From contig NZ_QGDV01000020.1 of NCBI RefSeq assembly GCF_003149025.1, forward strand, positions 1 through 44,315: a stretch of 44,315 nucleotides of DNA, written 5' to 3'. Shown piece after piece: positions 33,138 to 40,289 of this stretch. Position 1 is the first letter of the stretch. Each line of letters opens with the position of its first letter. The notes beneath the pieces are model-generated. The model searched no databases and was not told the origin of the DNA. It saw nothing but the letters and a program-made list of their open reading frames with translations. Source of the DNA: Rathayibacter iranicus NCPPB 2253 = VKM Ac-1602. GTDB lineage: Bacteria > Actinomycetota > Actinomycetes > Actinomycetales > Microbacteriaceae. The translations under genes were made by a program, and so were the position numbers.

Positions 33138-33797
33138 ATGTCACCACGCACCAGACTCATCCTGCTCGCCGCAGGCACCGTCACACTCGTCGCCGTCGCC
33201 CTCATCGCTGTCGTGGGGGCCTTGCGACCGGGCCCCGTAGCGCCCACCCCGACGCCGACGCCGACGTTCACGGCGCAGAGCAGCCCCGTCAACGACGACG
33301 TGGAACCACCGGAGGACGCTGAGGCGAACGTTGACATGCAGGAGAACCTCACGCACGGCGAACATGATCTCCTCCACCCTGCCGTCGACCTGTCCGCGTT
33401 TCGCGCCGAAGCGATCGCCGTCGTCCAGGCGTACGCGATGTTCGACTCGGCAGAGACAGCCGCCGACCGGGAAGCGCGACTGCTCGCCGCCGGAGCGAGC
33501 GCAGACGTCGCCGACGAGCTCACCGGGCTCGCGCTCGAGCGGCACGACGGCGAAGTCGACTGGGTCGCGAAGGGCGCCACGCACGGGGAACCGTACGCAG
33601 CGTTCGTGTCCCAGGAGCCGACGACGGTCACCTTCGACGTCATCGCCGACTACTGGGGCAGCTACGGAGAACCGGAACGCTACAGCCAGCAGCAACGCGG
33701 CATTTGGAACGTCACCATCGAATGGTCAGGTGATCCGAACACCCCGACCCTCGGTCAGGTCATCCGCATCGGCGAGCCGGACTACCCCCTGTCCTGA
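33138..33797 (+). CDS. Membrane-anchored extracytoplasmic protein, possibly VirB8-like
   Basis: 219 aa. One N-terminal transmembrane helix (LILLAAGTVTLVAVALIAVVGAL), a PTPTPTPT linker, and an outer domain of about 150 residues with an alpha-then-beta layout ending YWGSYGEPERYSQQQRGIWN and GQVIRIGEPDYPL. Length, single helix and position after the wall hydrolase suggest a VirB8/TcpC-like NTF2-fold transfer protein; sequence similarity is not strong enough to be sure. ATG 33138 has GAGGA at good spacing. Confidence 0.52.
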   Translation: MSPRTRLILLAAGTVTLVAVALIAVVGALRPGPVAPTPTPTPTFTAQSSPVNDDVEPPEDAEANVDMQENLTHGEHDLLHPAVDLSAFRAEAIAVVQAYAMFDSAETAADREARLLAAGASADVADELTGLALERHDGEVDWVAKGATHGEPYAAFVSQEPTTVTFDVIADYWGSYGEPERYSQQQRGIWNVTIEWSGDPNTPTLGQVIRIGEPDYPLS

Positions 33798-33821
33798 CCG
33801 TCCGCAACGCGTGCGCAGGCC

Positions 33822-33830
33822 GCGCATAGA
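33822..33830 (+). promoter_or_regulatory. GCGCATAGA promoter for the 33837 gene
   Basis: GCGCATAGA, CGGTCC, ATG 33837: exact 6-nt spacing. Confidence 0.62.
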
Positions 33831-33836
33831 CGGTCC

Positions 33837-34031
33837 ATGAACCCTGACGAACCTACGCTCCGTGAGACTCGGCTCGCCCGCCTCGGCTGGCTCCTCGTGG
33901 CTGTCGGTGCCGCCCTCGAGGTATTGCGCACTGTGCTCAACGACACCAGCCTCAACAGCCTCCTCGGCATGGCTGTCGTATCGACCGTCGCCGGTGTCGC
34001 CGCTCTTCTGCGCGCGGGACGTCACCTCTGA
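33837..34031 (+). CDS. Small two-helix membrane protein (64 aa)
   Basis: 64 aa: a charged N terminus (MNPDEPTLRETRLARL), then two hydrophobic segments (GWLLVAVGAALEVL; LGMAVVSTVAGVAALL) with a short polar turn, and a basic end. No family recognised. ATG 33837 is fixed by the CATAGA-N6 arrangement; the stop overlaps the next start (TGATG). It is leaderless and heads a two-gene unit. Confidence 0.58.
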   Translation: MNPDEPTLRETRLARLGWLLVAVGAALEVLRTVLNDTSLNSLLGMAVVSTVAGVAALLRAGRHL

Positions 34032-34633
34032 TGGCAGCACCGAAGCGGAAAGCTGACCGTCGCATCGTTCACATCCGGGACGCCCCCTCAGCCGTGCAGG
34101 CGGTCAACCTCGCGCTGCAAATCCTGAAGAATTCCGGCACCAACACCTGGCGGGACCTCGCCCGGCGTCCAGACGCCCATGAGCACATCATCCTCACCGA
34201 CGCGCAGCAGACTCTCCTCGACGAGCACATGGACGTGCTCCCGTACCTCAGCATCAAGCCGATGAGGACGATCTTCGCCTGCCGGGTCTGCGGCCGGTTC
34301 GCCTTTGCTGACGTGGCACCACCACCCGCACGCTGCACGATCACACTGGGCTGCGGAGGGCCGGTTGTGAAGGCGTCCGCCGTCGGGCCGAGAGCGACGA
34401 CTGTGCAGAAGGTCCTGCCGCCTGTCCTGCGGGCACCGGCGCCGTCAGATCCGATCGAACGGTCCGCCGAGCCCGTCACCGCCCCACCGCCCGCGCTGAG
34501 CGGCGAGCTTGCATACGTCACCCCGATCCAGCCGCCGCCTGTCGATGAGTCCTTCCCTGACCTCGACCGCGTGGACGTAATTCCGGATCGATTAACGGCC
34601 CACCACCACGTCCCGCCCGAGCGCACCTTCTGA
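34031..34633 (+). CDS. Zinc-ribbon-like protein (200 aa)
   Basis: 200 aa. A basic N terminus, then a helical region (AVQAVNLALQILKNSGTNTW), and near residues 84-113 a Cys set ACRVCG ... ARCTITLGCGG, which could bind zinc. The C-terminal third is Pro-rich and probably disordered. No catalytic motif is seen. Translationally coupled to the small membrane protein upstream. Role unknown; a nucleic-acid or protein adaptor is possible. Confidence 0.55.
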   Translation: MAAPKRKADRRIVHIRDAPSAVQAVNLALQILKNSGTNTWRDLARRPDAHEHIILTDAQQTLLDEHMDVLPYLSIKPMRTIFACRVCGRFAFADVAPPPARCTITLGCGGPVVKASAVGPRATTVQKVLPPVLRAPAPSDPIERSAEPVTAPPPALSGELAYVTPIQPPPVDESFPDLDRVDVIPDRLTAHHHVPPERTF

Positions 34634-34641
34634 GTGCCGCC

Positions 34642-34650
34642 GCTTACATC
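34642..34650 (+). promoter_or_regulatory. TACATC promoter variant, secreted nuclease gene
   Basis: CGCTTACATC, CCGGAC, ATG 34657: the hexamer TACATC is exactly 6 nt before the start codon. Confidence 0.42.
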
Positions 34651-34656
34651 CCGGAC

Positions 34657-35481
34657 ATGCGTACCTTCTTCAGACGTCTCGCCGTCGTCATCGTCGTGCT
34701 CGGACTCTTCTGTGGCTTCATCATCCAGCAGGGCAATTGGGATTCCGCGATCGTCACCCCAATCCGAGTGGCGCTCGGCGACGACACCGCGGACAACGTC
34801 GACGGATTCGGGCGCGCGTCACAACACGCCACCGACTCAGTCACCGACTTCGGTGACGACATCGCGGACGGCCTCGCCTCAGGTAGCAGAGGCGAGGGCG
34901 GAGGTGACGTCACCACCGCCAGCCAAGACGCTGCGGCGTACCTCGCCGCCCTCGAGACGCTGACGATCACGCCACAGATCCGGATCCCCATCTACGACCG
35001 GGCGAAGTTCGGCACCCCATGGGCGGACACGGACAAGAACGGTTGCGATAGCCGAAACGACATCCTCCACCGTGACCTCACCAACATCGTCTTCACCGCC
35101 GGCAATGACTGCAAGGTCGCCACCGGCACGCTCGCCGACCCCTACACCGGGAAGACGATCGAGTTCGTCCGCGGCGTGAAGACGAGCTCGGCAGTGCAGA
35201 TTGACCACATTGTGCCTCTGCTCAAAGCGTGGCAGTCGGGAGCCTGGAACTGGACCAACGAGCAGCGCCTCACCTACGCGAACGACCCGGTGGTCCTCCT
35301 CGCTGCAGACGGCCCCGCCAACGGCGCCAAGGGCGGCAAGGGCCCGTCCGAGTGGATGCCCTCCAACGCCGCCGATGCCTGCCACTACGTCGAATCGACG
35401 GTGACGGTGCTCACCAAGTACCAGCTCACGGTCTCCACAGCCGACAAGGCGAAGATCCAGGAGGTCCTTGCCGGCTGCTGA
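34657..35481 (+). CDS. Secreted DUF1524 (HNH-type) nuclease
   Basis: 274 aa. A signal-anchor (LAVVIVVLGLFCGFII, residues 8-23) leads to an acidic linker (to about 90) and then a DUF1524 domain: DKNGCDSRNDILHRDL, QIDHIVPLLKAW with the catalytic D-H, NEQRLTYANDPVVLLA, and EWMPSNAADACHYV. These enzymes are mostly secreted metal-dependent nucleases in actinobacteria. Paired Cys in the domain may form disulphides, fitting an extracellular place. Beside conjugation-type genes it may degrade foreign or free DNA, or process DNA at the surface. Confidence 0.8.
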   Translation: MRTFFRRLAVVIVVLGLFCGFIIQQGNWDSAIVTPIRVALGDDTADNVDGFGRASQHATDSVTDFGDDIADGLASGSRGEGGGDVTTASQDAAAYLAALETLTITPQIRIPIYDRAKFGTPWADTDKNGCDSRNDILHRDLTNIVFTAGNDCKVATGTLADPYTGKTIEFVRGVKTSSAVQIDHIVPLLKAWQSGAWNWTNEQRLTYANDPVVLLAADGPANGAKGGKGPSEWMPSNAADACHYVESTVTVLTKYQLTVSTADKAKIQEVLAGC

Positions 35482-35488
35482 CGCCGCC

Positions 35489-35497
35489 GCGCATAGA
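35489..35497 (+). promoter_or_regulatory. GCGCATAGA promoter for the 35505 gene
   Basis: GCGCATAGA, GGCCGGG, GTG 35505: 7-nt spacing, 8 nt after the previous stop. Confidence 0.5.
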
Positions 35498-35504
35498 GGC
35501 CGGG

Positions 35505-35957
35505 GTGACGTCCCTCCTGAATCTCGAAGCGCTCGACACGCTCATGACAATCCCGACGATCGCGCTGACCATCGTCTACTGCGCCGCCTCGATTTGCCGG
35601 GTACTGGCCGTGCCCGGAAGCGCCCAACGGTACCGGGCTGCGACCGTCCAACGCGGGGCACTGATGATGGTTGTCTGCGCCGACCTGCTGAACCTGATCG
35701 TCGAGGCCGCCACGGGCGACCACATGGGAGCGGCCGCATTCGTCGGAGCGGCCGTCTGGCTGATCGTCTTCGGCTGGCGCATCCTCGACGGCTCCAGGAA
35801 CCGGACCATCGTGCAGCGCCTCCGCGAGGAGCGGACCCTCACGGACGCCGCTGCCAGCGCCGACGGCGAGGAGCCTTGCAGCGGCGCCGAACCCCTGCAC
35901 ACCGCCCATGTCGCGCTCATCCGGCTTCCGCCAATCGCGCCACATGCGACCGCATGA
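35505..35957 (+). CDS. Three-helix membrane protein (150 aa)
   Basis: 150 aa. GTG 35505, leaderless after GCGCATAGA. Three hydrophobic segments (MTIPTIALTIVYCAASICRVLAV broken as residues 14-36; GALMMVVCADLLNLIVEA; AAAFVGAAVWLIVFGW) and a cytoplasmic tail with charged residues. No family recognised. Its stop overlaps the SNF2 helicase ATG (ATGA), so the helicase is translated from the same mRNA. Confidence 0.6.
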   Translation: MTSLLNLEALDTLMTIPTIALTIVYCAASICRVLAVPGSAQRYRAATVQRGALMMVVCADLLNLIVEAATGDHMGAAAFVGAAVWLIVFGWRILDGSRNRTIVQRLREERTLTDAAASADGEEPCSGAEPLHTAHVALIRLPPIAPHATA

Positions 35958-38167
35958 CTCTTTTCGCACTCACGCCAGCGGCCGTTGAGAATCAACCCAC
36001 CGGCTACGCCGAGCTCGATGGGACGATCGCGTACCCGCGCCTGCGGATGACCTTCACCGGCTTCATGCGCCACCACACCCAGACCCGGGTCACCATGCTC
36101 GACTGGGTCCGCGGTCTCCCCGGTCGCGCCTTCGACGTGAAGACGAAGAGCTGGACGGTCACCGGGCTCGGCGAGAACCCTGAGCAGATCCTCGTCGACG
36201 CCGGCGTGCAGGTCATCTATCCGACCGGGGACCACCCGCTCGCGATAGTCACCTCCATCAACCAGCTCGTCACACCGGTTGCGATGCTCGCGCCGAACCG
36301 GCGGACCGTCTGGGTGCGTCACCGGTTCCTCGGCTTCGACCTCACCCGGGAGCGTGTCGGCGTCGCCGCCACCTATGACAAGAAGTCCGGCCGGCTGAAC
36401 ATGCCCGTCGCTGACGTCCTCGACCGCGGTACCGTCCGCCGCGGCGTCAGTTTCCCGGAAAATGTCATCCAGCGAGCCATCGAGGTGCACAACGACTCGC
36501 CGGCGGTGCCCGGCGCCGAGCGGCTCGCTGCCACGCTCGGGTCGGCTGTTACGCAGGCGGACGTGCCCCAGGAAATCCGCGACGCGGCGTCCATCGTCGG
36601 CCACCTGCCGGCCTGGTTCGGAGTGACGCTGATGGGTCACCAGGTGCCCGGAACGCTCGCGGTCGCGGCGGGCCACACTGCATTGTGCGACTCACCCGGC
36701 GTAGGCAAGACCTATAGCTTCATCGCCGCTGCCGCTGTCCTCAGGTCGGAGCGGACCCTGGTCATCTGTCCTCCCGTCGTGCTGACCAACTGGGGCCGCG
36801 AGATCGAGATGACCGGGTTGGCTACGAGCGAGGAGATCGCGACGTTCCGCGCTGGTCGGAAAGAGCCGACCCTGGACGGCAAGAAGGTCGTCGTCGTCGC
36901 CGACTCGCTCCTGGCCAATCGTCCCACCGTCGTCGACCGTATCCGCGCGTGGGCGCCGACGATCGCCGGCTACGACGAGGCACATCGCGCGAAGACCATC
37001 GGCGGCAAACGATCCGAGGCTGTCCTCGACCTCGTCACCAGCGTCCCGGGCCTGCGCCGCGTCGCGATCACGGGCACCCCCATGCTCGCCGGCCCCCAGG
37101 ACCTCGTCCCCATCCTCGAGTTCACCGGTCACCTCACCAGCGTCTTCGGCGGGCCGTCCGCGTTCCTCAACCGTTACTGCAGGCAGGACCGATACGGCAC
37201 GTGGCACGCGCGCAAGCAGCACCTTCCCGAACTGCTAGACCTGCTCCGCAAGCACGTGTGGGTGCGACGCACGAAGGAGCGCGTGCTACCGGACCTGCCC
37301 CCTGTTAGTCGCCGCGCGATCCTGCTTGACGTCGACCTCAAGCCCTACCGGGCCGCGCACGCCGAGATCATCGAGACCATCACCAAATGGGTCGAGGAGT
37401 TCCATAGCACCTACAAGCGGCTGCCGTCCCATGTTGCTGTTCGCCCGGGGCAGGACGAGCCGGTCGACGAGATCGTCGAGTACGCCCAGGAGAGCCTGCG
37501 CTTCGTCTCCCTCCTCCTGCAAGCCGCTGGGCTCCTGAAGGTCCCGACCGCGGTCGAGCGCATCCTCGAGCACGTCGCCGTAGCAACCGTGTCCGGCCCC
37601 AACGGAAACCCGGTCTACTTGGAACCGCTGGTCGTCTGGATCCACCACAAGAACGTGCTGGACGCGATCACCACGGCGCTGACGGAGGCGAAAGTGCCGC
37701 ACGGAGTCATCGTCGGAGCCACGAGCGACAAGGACAAGAACCTCGCGTTGGACCGGTACCAGGCGGGGCAGCTACCCGTGCTCGTGTGCGGGATTACTGC
37801 GGCCGGTGTGGGCATCACCCTCACCAGAGGAGCCAACAGTTGCTTCGCCGAGCTCGCATGGACTCCCGCCCTCATCGGCCAGGCCATCGACCGTCAGCAC
37901 CGCATCGGTCAGCAGAATGCGATCACGGCGGACTTCCTCATCGCGCTCGGAACGATCGACGAGCACGTGCAGCGCGTCCTCGAGCGCAAGGGCGAGATCC
38001 TCACCGCGGCGATGGGCGACAGCACGGGCGAGCTGAACGTGATGAGCGAGACGGACAGTCTCGTCGGGCCGACCGACATCGTCGTCGAGCTGACGATCGA
38101 GGCGATTCAGACGTTCGCGCGTGCGAACGGGCTCGACTACCGCAGGCCGAGCGTGTCTCCGGGCTGA
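35954..38167 (+). CDS. SNF2-family DNA-dependent ATPase/helicase
   Basis: 737 aa. Helicase motifs: I is LCDSPGVGKTYS (residues 244-255; the family usually has DEMGLGKT), II is D341-E-A-H344, III is ITGTPM, and the C-terminal lobe has QAIDRQHRIGQQN (near 643-655), the SNF2 motif VI. N-terminal 200 residues (FTGFMRHHTQTRVTMLDWVR) probably bind DNA or a partner; this segment recalls HARP/SMARCAL1-like proteins. SNF2 ATPases move along duplex DNA and remodel protein-DNA complexes or forks. ATG 35954 is in an ATGA overlap. Confidence 0.85.
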   Translation: MTLFALTPAAVENQPTGYAELDGTIAYPRLRMTFTGFMRHHTQTRVTMLDWVRGLPGRAFDVKTKSWTVTGLGENPEQILVDAGVQVIYPTGDHPLAIVTSINQLVTPVAMLAPNRRTVWVRHRFLGFDLTRERVGVAATYDKKSGRLNMPVADVLDRGTVRRGVSFPENVIQRAIEVHNDSPAVPGAERLAATLGSAVTQADVPQEIRDAASIVGHLPAWFGVTLMGHQVPGTLAVAAGHTALCDSPGVGKTYSFIAAAAVLRSERTLVICPPVVLTNWGREIEMTGLATSEEIATFRAGRKEPTLDGKKVVVVADSLLANRPTVVDRIRAWAPTIAGYDEAHRAKTIGGKRSEAVLDLVTSVPGLRRVAITGTPMLAGPQDLVPILEFTGHLTSVFGGPSAFLNRYCRQDRYGTWHARKQHLPELLDLLRKHVWVRRTKERVLPDLPPVSRRAILLDVDLKPYRAAHAEIIETITKWVEEFHSTYKRLPSHVAVRPGQDEPVDEIVEYAQESLRFVSLLLQAAGLLKVPTAVERILEHVAVATVSGPNGNPVYLEPLVVWIHHKNVLDAITTALTEAKVPHGVIVGATSDKDKNLALDRYQAGQLPVLVCGITAAGVGITLTRGANSCFAELAWTPALIGQAIDRQHRIGQQNAITADFLIALGTIDEHVQRVLERKGEILTAAMGDSTGELNVMSETDSLVGPTDIVVELTIEAIQTFARANGLDYRRPSVSPG

Positions 38168-38201
38168 TCCGAAGACCGGCGTGCAACTTCGGCCGCGCGC
38201 C

Positions 38202-38210
38202 GCGTACATG
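38202..38210 (+). promoter_or_regulatory. TACATG promoter variant, second sigma-like gene
   Basis: CGCGTACATG, CCCACC, ATG 38217: the hexamer TACATG is exactly 6 nt before the start codon. Confidence 0.45.
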
Positions 38211-38216
38211 CCCACC

Positions 38217-39317
38217 ATGACCGACTGGAACGCCGACATGCACCCGCGCGGCCACCCGAACAACGCGGGCAGCTTCACGACTAAGCAGAACACCGATCCC
38301 GAGGCGAGCCTCAACTACGGGGCCGGCTCGCTGACGCCGCAGGGCGCCGGCTCGCTACTCGAAGGCACCCTCACGCAGACCAGCGAGCGCGCCGCGCGTC
38401 TCATCGACGACGCAGTCGGAGTTGCAGCCATTCAGCGGGCCGCCCGCCGGTTCGCATTCCGATACCAGATGAGCCCGGACACTCGCGATGACATCGCACA
38501 GGACACGATCGTCGACCTGCTCGCCCAGCAGCGGACGAACGGTCTCTCCGCCCTCCGTGACAATCCGGCGCTGCTGAACGCGGCCGCGCGGGCCGTCGCG
38601 TCCCGGTACCTCGACCCGAATGTACGCCACGAGGACCTCACCGGCCGGGCCCTGCTGAAGAAGACCCGCGCCGAGCAGGAGAAGGAACTCGGCCGGTCGA
38701 TGACCAGCGCCGAGTACAAGCGGCTCGCCGACCACATCCGTCTGACCGAGTTCAAGCCCGGCCGTCGCCCCGGCGCGCACTACTACCTCGAAAACAGGGA
38801 GACGTCCCTGAGCACGCCGCTCGGCGAGGAGTTCACCTTCGGGGACACTCTCGTCGCGGAGGAGACCGACGCCCCGTTTGCGAACGACACCTCGCCGCTC
38901 GCCGACATTGTCGACAGCCTCGAGCGTAAGAACACGCACGGGGACCTCGTCCTCGGCGACGGGACCGCCCTCCCCAAGCACACGCGCTCGTCTGTGAAGG
39001 CTGAGGCCTGGAACCACTTCGCTGACGTCTCCGACGCGCCCAAGGTGCAGCGCGGCACCCTCGACGCCGTCCGGGCGAAGGCTGCGGCTGCGGCAGTCGT
39101 AAGCCACCCGGGCGGCGTCGAGCAGCTCGCCCGCGACTGGGAGCGGGGAGAGACCACGGAGGCGCAGGACGCCGCCCTGTTCGCCCCGTTCGGCGACCTC
39201 AGCATGAGCGACCGGGAGCGCGCGGTCGGCCAGCTGCTCCGCCAGCCCAGCTACGCCGAGGACCTCTACGGATCCGCGCTGAGCATCGCGTCCAGCCGAG
39301 CCAAGACAGCGGCCTGA
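38217..39317 (+). CDS. Second divergent sigma-70-like factor, with N-terminal tag
   Basis: 366 aa. Residues 9-32 carry the shared tag (HPRGHPNNAGSF ... DPEASL). A sigma region 2-like helix is DTRDDIAQDTIVDLLAQQ (88-105), followed by ALLNAAARAVASRYLD, a region 3-like ELGRSMTSAEYKRLADHIR, and SLSTPLGEEFTFGDTL (198-213), the sigma signature before region 4. The C-terminal part has helices but no clear region 4 helix-turn-helix. ATG 38217 is set by TACATG with 6-nt spacing; an in-frame ATG at 38208 would leave the motif inside the gene. Presumed role: redirect RNA polymerase to element promoters. Confidence 0.55.
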   Translation: MTDWNADMHPRGHPNNAGSFTTKQNTDPEASLNYGAGSLTPQGAGSLLEGTLTQTSERAARLIDDAVGVAAIQRAARRFAFRYQMSPDTRDDIAQDTIVDLLAQQRTNGLSALRDNPALLNAAARAVASRYLDPNVRHEDLTGRALLKKTRAEQEKELGRSMTSAEYKRLADHIRLTEFKPGRRPGAHYYLENRETSLSTPLGEEFTFGDTLVAEETDAPFANDTSPLADIVDSLERKNTHGDLVLGDGTALPKHTRSSVKAEAWNHFADVSDAPKVQRGTLDAVRAKAAAAAVVSHPGGVEQLARDWERGETTEAQDAALFAPFGDLSMSDRERAVGQLLRQPSYAEDLYGSALSIASSRAKTAA

Positions 39318-39384
39318 CCCCCGCCGGATCGCCCGCCGCAGGGTACTGAACGAGGCGCCCCGCCGGGCCGAGTTGCCGCTGCAT

Positions 39385-39393
39385 GGCGATAGA
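39385..39393 (+). promoter_or_regulatory. GGCGATAGA motif before the transfer operon
   Basis: GGCGATAGA ends 26 nt before ATG 39420; an AAGGAAG Shine-Dalgarno lies between. One mismatch to CATAGA. It probably starts the operon 39420-44079. Confidence 0.42.
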
Positions 39394-39419
39394 CGCCGAC
39401 ACGAAACGAAGGAAGCACC

Positions 39420-39734
39420 ATGGAGAAGATCAACCTCGCCGCAGGCTGGGAGGCGCTCTGGCGCACGATCACCAGCAACACCACGGGCTTGAACGAAGCG
39501 CTCACAGTGATCGGTGTCGTCGTGCTCCTCGTCGGAGTGATCCCGTGGGCGTGGCAGAAGCGCAAGGGCGGAGGCGGAGGTGGCGCGCTGTCGGGCTTCC
39601 CCTGGTGGAGCGTCATCATTGCCGCGGTCTTCGCCGGCCCCGTCGTCGTGATCCCGCTGATCCTGAATCTGGTCAGCGTCATCATCAACGTCAGCATCAG
39701 CGTCTTCAGTTTCCTCATCGGCGTCATCAAGTAG
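39420..39734 (+). CDS. Small pilin/VirB2-like membrane protein
   Basis: 104 aa. Two hydrophobic segments (ALTVIGVVVLLVGVIPWAW; WWSVIIAAVFAGPVVVIPLILNLVSVII) separated by KRKGGGGGG. Size, two helices and first position before VirB3- and VirB6-like genes fit the VirB2/pilin-like components of Gram-positive type IV systems; there is no sequence signature. ATG 39420 has AAGGAAG upstream. Confidence 0.5.
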   Translation: MEKINLAAGWEALWRTITSNTTGLNEALTVIGVVVLLVGVIPWAWQKRKGGGGGGALSGFPWWSVIIAAVFAGPVVVIPLILNLVSVIINVSISVFSFLIGVIK

Positions 39735-39743
39735 GCGTACAGA

Positions 39744-40289
39744 ATGACGGAGACCGTGAGCTACGGCTACGCCTACGGGTTGACGTACCTAACCGGCAAA
39801 CGGCGAAACCTCGACCGTGAGGTGATCGTCGTGACGGTCGAACTCAACCGGTTCACCTTCATTGTCGTCGTGCTCTCCCTCGCCGCTTCCGTCCCCGCCG
39901 CACTCGTCGTCGCCGCCCTTCTCAGCGCCTTCAGCCTCTCGGCCGCATCGCTGATCGTCCCGGTCATCGGTGTGGCAGCCGGGCTGTTCCTCGTCGACCA
40001 GCGCAGCCGGCGCGGCCTCGGGCTTCGTCGATACGCGTCCATGTGGGACAGGCACCGCGGCAAGGCCGTCAACTCCACGGTGTTCGTCTGCTCAGAACCC
40101 GTTCTCGCCACCCAGCTTCACATCCTCGTGCCCTCCGTGATCCGGAACGAGGCCTACGACCCCACCGACCTCGACGACGCCGATGATCTCTTCGCCAGCG
40201 CCGACCACGGTCACCGAGCGGTGGCGCCCGGCATCGGCCGCGCGAACCCGCACGCCGACGACAGTCTGAAAGTGACGTACATCGAGTGA
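39744..40289 (+). CDS. VirB3/PrgI-like conjugation membrane protein
   Basis: 181 aa. A soluble N terminus (YGLTYLTGKRRNLDREV) precedes a hairpin of two helices (FIVVVLSLAASVPAALVVAALL; AASLIVPVIGVAAGLFLV) and a cytoplasmic C terminus. This fits PrgI/TcpE/VirB3 family proteins that sit beside the VirB6-like channel and VirB4 ATPase. GTGA overlap with the VirB6-like gene supports membership in one complex. Confidence 0.52.
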   Translation: MTETVSYGYAYGLTYLTGKRRNLDREVIVVTVELNRFTFIVVVLSLAASVPAALVVAALLSAFSLSAASLIVPVIGVAAGLFLVDQRSRRGLGLRRYASMWDRHRGKAVNSTVFVCSEPVLATQLHILVPSVIRNEAYDPTDLDDADDLFASADHGHRAVAPGIGRANPHADDSLKVTYIE

